From Alopecurus myosuroides (lineage: Eukaryota; Streptophyta; Magnoliopsida; Poales; Poaceae): DNA of 64,000 bases. How positions within the stretch are numbered: position 1 is the stretch's first letter; every line of letters starts with the position of its first letter. Both the position numbers and the translations under genes were made by a program. Below, piece by piece: positions 48,701-61,793 of this stretch. The stretch is taken from contig CM054062.1 in assembly GCA_028641055.1 (NCBI GenBank), forward strand, positions 239,850,528-239,914,527, in the 5' to 3' direction. A model generated the notes under the pieces. That model saw only the letters and a list, made by a program, of their open reading frames with translations. It had not been told where the DNA came from and did no database searches.

Positions 48701-48718
48701 TCCCCGGCAACGGCGCCA
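48701..48718 (-). other. Primer-binding site, Asp-tRNA type
   Basis: The minus strand reads TGGCGCCGTTGCCGGGGA, 10 bases after the LTR end at 48729. From recollection this matches the 3' end of plant tRNA-Asp, the usual primer of Athila-type elements. Confidence 0.85.
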
Positions 48719-48728
48719 GAAAATAGAT

Positions 48729-49988
48729 TGATGTCTACGCACGCTTCTATTCTTGTAGACAGTGCTGGGCCTCCAAGTGCAGAGGTTTCTAGAACAGCAG
48801 CAAGTTTCCCTTAAGTGGATTACACAAGGTTTATCGAACTCAGGGAGGAAGAGGTCAAAGGTATCCCTCTCAAGAAACCCTGCAATTACGATACAAGAAG
48901 TCTCTTGTGTCCCCAACACACCCATTACAATTGTCAGTTGTATAGGTGCACTAGTTCGGCGAAGAGAGAGTAAAATGCAAGTAATATGGATGATTATAAG
49001 TGATAATAGCAATCTGAAATAATAATGGAAGCGAGAAAACATGTAGCAGAACTGATTGTTGACGGTGTTTTGATGCTTAGAAACAAGGCCTAGGGATCCT
49101 ACTTTCACTAGTGAACACTCTCAACAATGATAACATAATTGAATACATAAATATCTCTCTTCACTACACTACTCTGAACCACTCTCCGGTTGAATAACAA
49201 ACACCAATTCATTGCGTAGCGCTACAAAGCACCCCTTAAAGTCGCATTCCCATGTCTAGTTAACCCCACGCTGTCACTATGAGCGCCCTAGAAGGTACTA
49301 GACAAACACCACAATTTCATAGGGCCATCCAACACAAGATATAAATATCATGCTAAACCACACAGTGCACATACTGTCACCTTTACACCGTGATCAAAGT
49401 ATCTACGGAGATCTCATACCAAAACCACTTGAGTATCATAACAGATGAGGAGTAACATCTACTAATTCAACTAGATTACAAAGCTCACATTCACATCATA
49501 GGAGACAACAACGACAATGAAGATGGCGGGGTGGAGTCGATGGAGATGGCTCTGGGGGCACCTCCCCGTCCCGGCAGGGTGCCAGAACAGAGATTTCTGT
49601 CCTCCGAAACTTGTCGGCGGCGGCGGGTGAGCTATGGATGTTTTTGGTGGAAAAGGTCGATTCCTCTAGGGTTTATGCATCGGCGGGGCATATATAGGCG
49701 AAAGGGGGATGCCGGGGGGGGTGGCCAGGGGCTGGTGGCGCGGCCAGGGGGACCCGCGCCACCCTATGGTGTGGCCATATGTGTCCCCCCTCCGGGTGTC
49801 TTGGGGACTTCCTTGACCCTCCGGGACTTCTAAGACTTCTGGCTTTTGAATCGTCCAATTCCGAGAATATTTCCAGAAGAACTTTTCTGAAACTAAAAAC
49901 AGCAGAAAACAGGAACTTATGGCATCTTGTCAATAAGTTAGTCCTGGAAAATCGATAAAAAATATATAAAGTGTAATGAAAACATATA
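48729..49988 (-). repeat. 5' LTR of the minus-strand Athila-like element
   Basis: Element-sense end ...GTGCGTAGACATCA is at 48729, just before the primer-binding site. The other end (49988) is truncated, lacking the TGATACGT start. Its left half (element sense) resembles the LTR at 25796-27246, but the right half differs, so the two may not be partners. Confidence 0.72.
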
Positions 49989-52540
49989 GCATATGGCATG
50001 AAAATAAGATTCCCGAAATAGGTTTCGAGGTGGCGGCGGCGCTCTGATGTGTTTCTCTGGAATATGACGAACCCCCTCGGTTTTTAGGTTACGGGGCATA
50101 AGTAGTCGAAAGGGGAACCCGAGGGGGAGCCTGGGCCCCCACACCACCCGCATGCGCGGCCTAGGGTGGCGGGCCCAGGGGTGGTGTGGCCCCGCCTTGC
50201 CCCCCTCCGGGTCTCCTTCTGGCTCCGGGGGTCTTCGGGTGAAATAAGGTCTTTGGGATCTTTTTCGGGCAATTTCCTGAAAGTCGATTTTTCTGCACAA
50301 AACGAGACACCAAGGTAATTCTGCTTAAAACAACGTTAGTCCGTGTTAGTTGTATTCAAAACTCACAAGTTTAGAGGCAAACAATAGAAAAAGTGTTCGG
50401 AAAAGGAAATACGTTTTGGACGTATCAACTCCCCCCAAGCTTAGCTTATTGCTTGTCCTCAAAATATTCAGTGACAACTGAGTGTGATAGAAGAACTTTT
50501 ACGAACACATTTGTTTCATATGATGTAAATATACTCACTATATGATCAAGTCCTTAGCCAATTCATAATAAGATGTATGCAAGATAAAGTCACCTAGCAG
50601 TTATGCAAACCATGAAGAGAAACCAACACACTAATAATAAACAACATGAAATATATCAATCTGCAGGATTGTAATGCACATAATAGGGTATGATAAAGTG
50701 TACTCGCTTTCCCTTAATAATGGATGAAAACATAAATTCTAGCACACCTCTGAAGTTCAAGTGAAGACTAGAAGTAAAGATATCAAAGGTAAAAGCATCA
50801 AAGTTATACCACAATTAACCATGTTCTGGGACAAGCACATTACACTAAGAATGACAGCCATGCTCTCAAGAAGGTACATAAAGTGAGAAGGTGAAGACTC
50901 AACATAAAAGTAAAACAAAGTCCCTTCGTAGAGGGAAGCAGGGATGAACTCATGTGCTAGAGCTTTTTATTTATTTAAACAGAGGTATTGAAAACATTTT
51001 CTAAGAGAGGTGTATGCTTAGGTCAACGAATGGTAAACAGACAATACAGTACGTCATAAGCCAACTAGACCTTGCAAGAGCGGATCACACTGAAGGACAC
51101 ATCTGGTATAGAATGTTATCCCTCTTCTCTTTTGTTTACACAATTATGCTTTGACTGATAAATCAGGGGCAAAAATAGTGAAGAGAATTTATAGTAACCA
51201 ATTTTGGGGCTGGGCACTCCGCTGCCAGCTCTTCCATCATTTGGATAAGCGGATGAAGCCACTAGTCCAAGTGTGGAAAGTCCAATCAACAAGTGAGATA
51301 AGGATTCTCTATTTACGTCCTCCTGAGCTAAAACAAGGGCACGGAACAGGAATAATTTTTGAAGGTTTTAAAGGTAGCACATGAGAAATTTACTTGGAGT
51401 GGCGGTGAAATACCACATATAGGTAGGTATGGTGGACACATTTGGAACACTTTGGTTTTTTGGGAGTTGGATGCACGAGTAGAGCTCATACTCATTACAT
51501 GTGAAGGCTAGCAATAGACGGGGAGCGACAATCAAGAGAGCAACAACTGTCATAATCATGCTTGCGACAAAACAAAATTAACGATGGCATAAAAGTGATA
51601 CAAATACTCTGAGTATAAATAAATCATCGAGGCTTAATTGACATTTTTTTCATTCATATGCATGCATGAGCATGTGCCAAGTCGATTCAAGCGAAACATT
51701 TAGAGGGAGATACCACAATGTCATACCCTTCTATGAATAAAACAATGCAAGCAAATATTTATACGACATGCTATCTGATTTTAATAAGTTGGAAGTAAAC
51801 ATGAGAGAGCACGAACTACTAAGCACCCATTAAATAACATACACCTTACACGAACAAAGTAAGCATGTCCACATGGATGAGTATATGTACAAAAATGAAA
51901 ACAAATAGAGTTCATGCTAGCCTCTCAACACAACTTGGATTGATGTAAATCGTCATTATTACTCTTCACCCGTGTGGATTGAATAATATAAAATGATAAC
52001 CAAGCTCCAACGGAGTCACGGAGGACTACTGAACTCTGCAGCAAACTTTACAAAACCAACGAAGAACAACAAATATTTTTCGGTTTTCGAATTTAAAACA
52101 AGAACAAAAGGAAACAAGCAAACAAAGCAAAATCTTTTTGGATTTTTGAATATGAAACCGAAACGAGAAAGTAAAGCAAACCAACAAAAGAAACTAAAGA
52201 AGCAAATCAAGAGAAACAATGGAAATATTTTTGGTCTTTTGTGTTTTGGAAAGTAAGAACAAAACAATAAAAACAAAAGAAGCGAAAGAAACGAAAACAA
52301 GCGAAAGAAATGAAAACATGGATATACAAAGAACCGATAGAAACATGATATATAGACGAGTGTGATGTCGGCATGCCTCCCCCCAAGCTTAGGATTTTGG
52401 CCTAAGTGGAGATCAATCACGGCGCGTAAAGTATCCCCACGTTGGTGGGTTGTCCCTAGCATGGTCGTACTCAGGCGCCTATGAAGAAGATGAACCAACA
52501 CGCCCATAAACATAACCCGGGTGCTGGTATGGAAACTCCG
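49989..52540 (-). mobile_element. Second minus-strand gypsy piece: LTR start plus internal 3' region
   Basis: 49989-50431 is the left part of an LTR (element-sense start TGATACGTCCAAAACGTA). 50432 onward begins with a polypurine tract (AAGCTTGGGGGGAGT on the minus strand) and internal non-coding sequence homologous to 28670-29400. 52016-52552 on the minus strand has a Phe/Leu-rich open frame that is low-complexity (A-rich DNA on the plus strand) and is not called as a gene. It is cut at 52541 by the next LTR. Confidence 0.7.
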
Positions 52541-54022
52541 TGATACGTCCATTTTTCATCATTGTTTTCTATTGTTATTTTCTGTTATTCATCGATATAT
52601 TTCATGTTATGATGCATCTCTTATGTTATTTTATCTTATTTTGCATGTTTCATAATTTTTGGAGAATAAACACCGGGACTAGAAATCTAATGGAAAAACC
52701 AAGGTCGAGATACCCTATTTCAGATGTTCATAAGAAGAGGAGGGACACCAGAGATGTCTTAGAAGTTCAGAGGAGGAGGCTAGCAAAAAGGGGAGCCAGA
52801 GGGGGGCCACTAGGGGCCCACACCATGGGGTGGCGCCCCCCTTGGTCGTGCCGCCTTGTGGTGTGGCCACCTTGGCCCACCTCTGGTCGACCCCTTTCGC
52901 GTACTTGACCCCCAGGGAACCCTAAGCCCCATAGGATCATCCAAGAATTATTCCACCGCCGCCTCGGGGCGGAAAACACCAGAGAGAGAAAAGCTCTCTG
53001 GCAGGGAGAAATTTGTCGGGGAAATTCTTCTCCGGAGAGTGGAAATCATCGCCATCGTCACCGTCATCGCTCTGGGCATCATCAAGATCGTCATCGTCAT
53101 CATCACCAATGCACAAGCACTGTCACCCTCATCATCCACCTTCATCCACTTTTACATTAGATCTCTCTCCCGGTGTGGATTACTTGTTAGTAGTTGATGC
53201 TTGTGAGATTTATCGGTGTTAGCACTTTATGACCAGATTGTTATCATCCATTATATCGCCTCGGATTATGATCCATATGATTTCTTGTGAGTAGTTAGTT
53301 TAGTTCTTGAGGACATGGGAGAAGTCATGATGTTAGTAGTGAAGTTATGTTGAAGTAATATCTCGTGGTTTGGTATTTAAGTTGTGGTGCTATTCATCTA
53401 GTGGTGTCATGTGAACGTCGACTACATGATACTTCACCTTTATGGGCCTAGGAGGATGCATTGTGTATTTGGCTACTAATTGTGGGGTTGCCGGAGTGAC
53501 AGAAACCTAAACCCCCTTTAGGAAACCAATGCACGAGGGAGCGTAGAATCCCGGAGTGTTAGGCCGTGGTTAGATTTATCTTAATTACTTTCTTGTATTT
53601 GCGGATGATTACGAGGGGTATTATCACAAGTATGTATTAGTCCTAGTTTGGCGGTGCATTAGCATAGGTTCACCCACACAACACTTCACGAACCAATAAA
53701 TATTAATCAACCGTAACGAAGCGAAAGCACTTGACGAAATTCCCATGTGTCCTCGAGAACGTTTGGTAGTCATAAGTAGTAAAACCAGCTTGTCCTTTGC
53801 TCTCAAAAGGATTGGGCCACTCGCTGCAATATTATTTACTGTACTTTATTTACTCGCACTTTATTTATCTTCTATATCAGAAACCTCCAAAAACCCGTTT
53901 GCTAGTGTTTAGAGTGAATCCTTTATCCAACCTGCTTGTCAACACCTTCTGGTCCTCGTTGGGTTCGACACTCTTATTTATCGGAAGTACTACGATAGAC
54001 CCCCTATACTTGTGGGTCATCA
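52541..54022 (+). repeat. 5' LTR of plus-strand Athila-like element (1482 bp)
   Basis: TGATACGTCCATTTTTCATC...CTTGTGGGTCATCA. It is followed after 11 bases by the primer-binding site TGGCGCCGTTGCCAGGGA (54034-54051). Its right part matches the fragment at 6255-6890. Confidence 0.88.
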
Positions 54023-54124
54023 AGACTATTTTCTGGCGCCGTTGCCAGGGAGTGAAGCGCTATTGGTAAGAGAAACTTTTACTGTGAGTGATGTTTTTAT
54101 TTTTGTCTGCTGTTTTATTTTATT

Positions 54125-56998
54125 ATGGAGAATACTCTTGGTTCTCTTTTTAGGGGTACTTCTACCGTTACTACTAGGGTAGTAAGTAACCCGTTATCTG
54201 CTGAATTAGATCCTTATAAAATACCTATGAAAATTGTTGGACGTGTTATGGATAACTGCTATTATGGTGATGGAACTGTCCATCCCGGTGATCATTTGCT
54301 CTTTATACATGAATTATGTGAGTTATTCAGGTGTGCAGGTATTCCAATGGATCAAGTTAAAAGGAAATTATTTTCTTTATCCCCGAAAGGAAGAGCCGCT
54401 GAATGGTTCAAATTACTAAATAATGGTGAATCTATTGGATGGGAGGAAATTGTTGCTCTCTTTTATTCTAAATTTTATCCTCCTAGTGAGATTCATAAAG
54501 AACAGAATCAAATATATAATTTCTGGCCTCATGATGGAGAGAGTATTGCCCAAGCGTGGGGGAGAATGAAGTTATTAATGCTCAAATGTCGCGTTCATGA
54601 ACTCCCGCGTAATATTGTTATCAATAATTTTTATGCAAGGCTTTCTCTTCATGATAAGGATTTATTGGATGCTTCTTGTTCTGGATCATTCACATGTATG
54701 AAGGAAGAAGCTAAATGGGATCTTCTTGACCATATTCAAGAGAACACTGAAGGATGGGAGAATGACAAAGGTAGAAAGTCAGGTATAAATTATGATTATG
54801 AATGCATTAAATCTTTTGGAACCAATGATTTCTATAATGTTAGTGCTGTTTGTGGTCTTGATTCTCAAATCTTTGCAAATTGTCTTAAAGATTTTGCCTC
54901 CTATCTTGATATTCCTAAAAAGGATTATCACAAGTATCATGCACCTTATAAAGATATTGTTCCTGCTAGTAACATAGAAGTGCATGCTGTTAATCCTGCT
55001 GTTCCTGAGCCTTATGTTGAAAAAATGTCTTTCCCTGCTAAGGTGAAAGAACACTCTATGGTGGCTAGTGTGGTTAATAAGAGTAATAAGAAACCTATTG
55101 AACCTAATGAACAAATAACTGTTGAACCTGTAGTGGCAATAGTGAAAGATCTTGTTTGTGGAAATGTAGAGGATGAACACATTGTCTTCCGTGAGGATGC
55201 TTCTAATATTGTTTCCCATCCTCATACACCTAAGAACACTAGTGTTATTGTGCTTTCTATTAAGATTGGTGATCATTTCTATTATGGTTTGTGTGACATT
55301 GGTGCTAGTTCTAGTTTTATACCTTATGAGCTTTATAGAGAAATTATGCATGAAATTGGTTCTTGTGAGCTTGAAGATATTGACGTGGTTATTTAGCTTG
55401 CTAATAGAGAAACTGTTTTTCCGATTGGTATTGTTAGAGATGTGGAAGTTTTATGTGGTAAGACTAAATACCCCAGTGATTTTCTAGTACTTGGTAAGGG
55501 TGCTAGTAAGACTTGTCCTATTATTTTTGGTAGATCTTTCTTGAACACTTGTGGTGCTATTATAGATTGTAAAAGAGAGAAGATTTTGACTAAATTTGAT
55601 GGAAAATCTTATGAGTTCAATTTCTCTAAATTTGCTAGAGCACCTTATGAATCTAAATTGCCTGATGAGAATCTTAAAGTTGAACAACTTGCTTCTATTG
55701 CTCTTTCTCCTAACAATGCTTTGCAGCAATATATGGATGACCATGAGAGTGATGTCTTTATGGAAGAGAGAAATGAGATTGACGATATTCTTCTTCTTCA
55801 ACCGGCGATACTGAAACATAATTTACCCGTGGAAGACTTGGGTACCACATTACCACCCAAGGAGGATCCTGTTTTTGATTAAAAATGTTTGCCTGATGTT
55901 CTTAAATATGCTTATATTGATGATAAGAAAATATATCCTGTTATTATTAGTGCTAAAATTTTAGGTGAATAAGAAGAAATATTATTGGGAATTCTGAAGA
56001 AACACCGTGGAGCTATTGGATATACTCTTGATGATTTGAAGGGGATTTCTCCTACTATATGTCAGCATGCTATTAATATTGAACCTGATGCAAAGCCAGT
56101 AGTAGAACATCAATGCCATTTAATTCCTAAGATGAAGGAAGTGGTAAGAAATGAGGTATTAAAACTTCTTGATGCTGGTATTTTATTTCCTGTTGCTGAT
56201 AGTAGATGGGTGAGACTTGTGCATTGTGTCCCTAAGGAGGAATGACTGTTGTGTCTAATGAAAACAATGAGCTCATTCCACAAAGAGTAGTTGTTGGTTA
56301 TAGAATGTGTATTGATTTTATAAAGGTTAATAAAGTGACTAAGAAATATCATTATCATTTACCCTTTATTGATCAAATGCTAGAGAGGTTGTCCAAGAAA
56401 ACTCGTTTTTGCTTTGTTGATGGTTATTATGGGTTTTCTCAAATTGCTGTTAGGAAGCAAGATCAACAGAAAACAACCTTTACTTGTCCTTATGGTACTT
56501 ATGCTTATAGATGTATTCCTTTTGGTTTGTGTAATGCTTCAACTATGTTTGAAAGATGCATGTCTGCTATTTTTCATGGTTTTTGTGAAGAAATTGTGGA
56601 AGTATTCATGGAAGATTTCTCTGTCTATGGAACTTGTTTTGATAATTGTTTGCACAACCTTGATGAAGTTTTGCAGAGATGTGAGAAAACTAGTCTTGTT
56701 CTTAATGGGAGAAATGCCACTTTATGGTGAATGAAGGAATTGTTCTTGGACATAAAATTTCTGAAAGAGGTATTGAAGTTGACAGAGCTAAAATTGAAGC
56801 AAATAGAGAAAATGCCCTGTCCTAGGGATGTTAAAGATATTCGTAGTGTTCTTGGTCATGCTGGTTTTTATAGGAGGTTTATTAAAGATTTCTCTAAAAT
56901 ATCAAAGCATCTTACTAATCTTCTTCAAAAAGATGTACCATTTGTTTTTGATGATGATTGTAAGTAAGAGTTTGAAACTTTAAAGAAGGCTTTAACTA
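54125..56998 (+). pseudogene. gag-pol of Athila-like element, truncated
   Basis: Frame from MENTLGSLFRGTST. Capsid (MKIVGRVMDNCYYGDGTVHP, MDQVKRKLFSLSPKGRAAEW, IYNFWPHDGESIAQAWGR), then a protease-like segment with CDIGASSSFIPYELY, a TAG at 55394 and further in-frame stops near 55880 and 55970. The same frame continues to 56245 with the RT start (PISPTICQH-like, then LLDAGILFPVADSRW). A frameshift at about 56240 leads into RT (56242-56727: MCIDFIKVN, PFIDQMLERL, FVDGYYGFSQI). The catalytic box reads FMEDF instead of the usual FMDDF. A further frame at 56731 gives GHAGFYRRFIKDFSKI. Everything after 56998 is lost or displaced by the next element. Confidence 0.88.
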
Positions 56999-59900
56999 TG
57001 TAGCATCCCAACTTTTAATAAAGATGGAATACCTGTGTTATTGTGCTAGTCCCTGGATCAATTGCTAGCACCACAGTACAAAATGAAATATCATGCAAAT
57101 GCATCAAATTCTATTACATCGCATGATCCAGTCTTTACAAAATAGAATTACAACTTGCATAGTCTTAGCAGAAAACAAAGAAATACAGCGGAAAACATAG
57201 TACAACATTGAGCCCATCTTCTTCATGTGCCACAGGCAAAACATGTTGGCGATAGTCTCGAGATCCTAAACGAAATCCTCACTCGTCTTCAGAAACATCT
57301 GCAATATGGAATATGCAGCCACAAGGGAGTCAATACAATTTAATGTATTGGCAAGTAACACTATGGTGGATATAAATGGCAAGACTAATACTACATGCTC
57401 ATTTGGCTGAGTGGAGTTTTGGCTAAGTTTGCATAAAGCCAGTTTTCTCCTATCACTTTTGTAAAACAACTTTTCTTTTCAAAGGGTGGCAACATTGGAT
57501 TAAGATCCAAGCACCACAATACTGTTCACTTGGTCAAAATTTTACTTATTGAAATTGATGATGAGATTCTTCCGTCAATCCTTGTCCAGCTGCTCATAAT
57601 TGTCCATAACCGGGGACACGGCTAAGATCTTAGTTTATTGACTCTGCAGAGGTTGTGCACTTTCACCCTTTGTCTTCAATTAGCCCAAACATCCTATACA
57701 CCCGGAGTGCATCATGGAAAGGAGAGAATTGAGACGAGATCTTTCAGAAGAAGAAGTCCAAACCCACCGGCAAGACCCGTTCCACCTATAATTTTGCTAC
57801 ATCTGCTTGTCAAGCCTGGGCTGAACCCTCACAACTTAATTGATCAAGACAGAGCCCATAATGTCAAAAGGCTGCACGGGAAGCTACTAGATTTAGAGGG
57901 ACATAGTAATCTCTTTGTTCCTGGGTGGCCATCCTCAAGTGACAACCTCAAGTGGAATAACCCTTAGACAAGGGCCCTGAGGCAACACTCAACATAAACC
58001 AGTCTTACCACTTCCACCCAGGTGGTTCATTTATTAGTTATACTTAGATTTTTCCTCAACATCTAGTAAAACAATTTGTAACATTGCATAGCACCTAATA
58101 AATTCTAAGGCTATCAAAATAACAAGGTAAAATGGATGGCTACACACTACTAGGATAATAGCATAGCATAGTATAACTTAGTAAAATTTCCTATCATGCA
58201 TACTACTCAAAATCAACTAATGCATATAGAAAATAATGGGTAGTTGATGGTGTGTTACTTGCCTTGTTGAAGTTGGTGAAGATATCACACTCTCTTCACA
58301 AAAGATCGTTGCTCTCCGTACAATCTATTCATTGAAAACACAATAACAAAATAAACACGCATCCTAACAATCAAACACATAGGTGGAGAAAGCAAACATA
58401 GCAAATGTCATAACAAAGGAGTTGGACTAAGTTGGCTAGGACAAGGTCTAGGTTTGAGTTGAAAGATTCATTCTCTAGTGGTCTCATTCTTGTTAAGGAA
58501 ATTCCAATGGTTTACTTGGAAAGGACTAGGTTGAGTTTGATGTGATCTAACTTTCTTATAACCATACTTGTCGAGGAAGTTCCAAGAGTTCACTAAGAAT
58601 AAACATATTACCTTTTCAACTAAAGTAATACATGCAAACACTTGGTCATATTCACCTTCAAAAATATTTGAGTGACTATGTTAGTATTTTCCATTGTGGT
58701 TAGGGTAGGTCTACTAACTTCATCATCAAAGGGAAAATATTACTAAGTCTTTGGTTTTCCATTTGGGTCAATGGTTGGACAAAATAACTTGTGATTCTTC
58801 AACTTGTATGGATTGCTTCTAGACTTCATGTGATTGCCTTCTTGAAGATAATCATCATGCCATCTAAGTTGTTTTCTTCCTTGGTGTGGTGCTTCTCTTG
58901 GTCTTGATAAATTCTTCAGGGCTTTCACTTCACTAATTGGTTTGGGTATGGGATGGGCACAAATACTACTAAGTCAATTTGGAAAGAAAAATAAGAAGAA
59001 AGATAGAAAGAGAGAGGGAGATGTTTTCTTCTGGCTTTCTTCACACTTGTATTTCCCTGAGTTTCTTCTAGGTGTGGAGTCCAAGTATTTTCTTCAAAAC
59101 TTCTTCATTGATCTTCCTTGTAGCTCTTTATGTTTCCACCTAGTTGAGAATGAAGCTTTCTTCTTGTGCTTGAGTCTTGATCTCCATTTTGCTCACTTGA
59201 TGATTTCTTGAAGCAAGAATAGGGGGAATGGAGAAGTAGATAGAAAGCAAAGGTACTAGGGTCTAAGGTTTACCACTTGGTATTGTATGTGATTTACACA
59301 TACTAGGTACTGGGTCTTGGCTCCAAAATAGCCATAACATCAAAGAGTAGATGATGGTAACAAATTTCTAAGACATGGTGATAATGGATATCACTATGTT
59401 GGGTTTTTGGGCAAAAACATATGTCCATGGTTAAAGAGTGTCCAAAATGGTTAGGCACTAATTTCTATGGTTCAAGGTTGTCAAATGGAACAATTTTGTA
59501 AAAGGAACTATATTGAAAATATTTATAGAAATTAATCTATGTCAAAAATACTCAAATAGACAACTTAATTCTAAATTCAATTTTAATTTTTTCAAATATT
59601 ATTTTGGGACACAGGATATGAAAATACACATTCTAAGGTTTCCAAATATATTTTATTTACAATTTTTGGATTTGTAGAATTTGAATTATGCCAAATTTCA
59701 TCAAACAAGCATATTTGAATTTGAACAAATTTAAGTTTGTCAAATTTGAATTTGGCCAGTGCCAAAAGTTTCTAAATGTCAAGGGCTTTTCAAAAAGTCC
59801 AAGATCATTAAATTGGGCCAATTGGTTTAAAAGTTATGAGGTTTTGAAATTGCAGGGACTAATCTGTAAAATTACAATTCTATTTTTATTCGGAAACAAA

Positions 59901-61793
59901 TCCAGAGATAGACTGGGCCGAAAATGGCTTATCTGTCGCACGGTGCGGCAGACAGGGAGTGGGCATGGGCCGTTTACATGCTGCGCCGAGCGGCGGATAG
60001 CAAATCGGCGCGCTGCTGACTTGGCGCAATCCTATTCGTCGATACCCTTTCGGTAAGTGGTTTAACGGGGACCGTCCAGATCAGATCTAGCGGCGGCATA
60101 CCCTTTCGCGTCAGATCTAATCCTACGCGTCAAAAAAAGATCCAACGGTGAGGGATCGGAGAGGATCTCACCTGGCGGCGGGGCTGGCCGGAGATGTCGC
60201 CGCGGTGGCGCGCTGCTCGGAATTTCGACGGCGACGCGATACAGTGAACCTCCGGGCTCGGGGAGATTCACGAACAGGGCCGGCGCAACACGGTGAGTCT
60301 TCTGGCGTGGACGGCACCCTTCAGCAGAGCTCCAAATGGCCGCGCCCTGGAGGTCTCGAGGTGGCAGCCACGGTGAGCTCCGACGAGCTCTATCTCCTCG
60401 TGTAGTTGCTCCTGCGCGCGAAAAGAGGGGTCAAAGGGAGGCGGTCGTCCAAGGGGATGGAACAGGCAAGAGAGGAGGACTCGAGGTGGCCGGGAACCTG
60501 CGGTAACGGCCGCACACGACGTAGACGGCGGCGGATACCGAGGAACTTCGGCGAGCTATTCCTCTGTGTTGGTGGCGAGAGAGAGGGGGAATCCAGAGGG
60601 GAAATGGAGCGGGCACCGTGGGCTTTAAGAGGGACAGATTAGGGGGTTCAAATTCCTCCTAAAACGCTCGCAATCAATCGGATAAAATCAATGCCGAAAC
60701 TGCCGGCAGTTTCCTTCCGAGGTTGAAGAGAGGTGACGTCACCCGTGACATCATCCTTATTTTTTTTTCCTGTTTTGTTCTTTTATTCATATCTCTAGAT
60801 TTAAAAATCCAAATGACCTCAAATAAATCTCTAAATTCTTAAAATAAAAATATCTTTCCACTAAGCATGTTTCTGGGCAACTTTGGACACATTTCAATTT
60901 TTGAAATTTGAAAATATGATTAACCCTTAATAGTACTTAATACCAATTTTAAAATAGGTAAAGTAAATAAATGAAATTTGGGTCATATAAAAATTTACAC
61001 ATACCTACTACTTGTCAAATACAAATTTTGGAATTATTTTCAACACATTTCACTTTTTATATTTTTGAAATATAATTAATTCACTAATAGTGCTTAATGT
61101 CATTAAAAAAAAAATTAGAATAATAAAATGATGTTATTGTCTAAACAAAATTTCAGAGACATTATGCATTTCATATATAATTTTTCAAGGTCATTTTAGC
61201 TCCTTTTGATATTTTATAATTAGAAGATATGAGTGATTACTAATAGCAACTTATTGCCATTTAATTAATTCATATCAAATTATTAATATTGTTGATCAAT
61301 AATATTTAGAATAAAACCACTAGTCATAATATTGTTTTCAAAACTTTTTGTTATGTTATTATCAAAGCAATGCATTTTATTTTCACCCCTTCATGTTTAA
61401 AACTTGGAATAACAACTAAAAGTTATTATTAATAATTTTATTCTCATCAAATATTTTTGGGGATTAGAACTTTATTAAGGTTTATAAATCTTTGATTTTT
61501 GGTGCCATAAAATATCTTCAGATTAATATTGGAGTTGTAAACATTTTTTTTGGCAAAGGTTTGTTTAATAAAAAGATATTCCCTTTATATAATAATAAAT
61601 TTATTTTTGAAAAAGATTTTAGAGTTTAAGGAACAAGGCATAATTGGGTTTCTAATTCCAATAAACTTGGTATAGGACCACATATTTCATTTTTGTTTGA
61701 GTTTTATTTGTTTTTGGTGACTTGCATAATATGAAAACAAAAAGTTTCAATTTTTAGTGATTTTTGGACTTTGCAAAAATCAGGGATGTTACA
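56999..61793 (-). repeat. 3' LTR of the LARD-like element (~4.8 kb)
   Basis: Element sense TGTAACATCCCTGATTTTTG...GGGATGCTACA. Most of it is AT-rich, but 59930-60660 is strongly GC-rich. In element sense the GC-rich block lies downstream of two palindromes (60696-60713 and 60732-60743), an arrangement like promoter plus transcribed leader. Short open frames in the GC-rich block (60148-60642 and its complement) have no recognisable protein content. Confidence 0.85.

Noticed and set aside
25796..49988. The two minus-strand LTRs treated as ends of one element
   Set aside because: Their right halves (element sense) differ, so they may belong to different subfamilies. They are annotated separately.
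52016..52552. 178-codon Phe/Leu-rich minus-strand frame, considered as a membrane protein
   Set aside because: It is the complement of A-rich low-complexity DNA in a gypsy 3' region and spans an insertion boundary at 52541.
60148..60642. Pair of open frames in a GC-rich island, considered as a captured host gene
   Set aside because: No motif is recognisable and the island lies inside an LTR. It is more simply the transcribed leader of the element.
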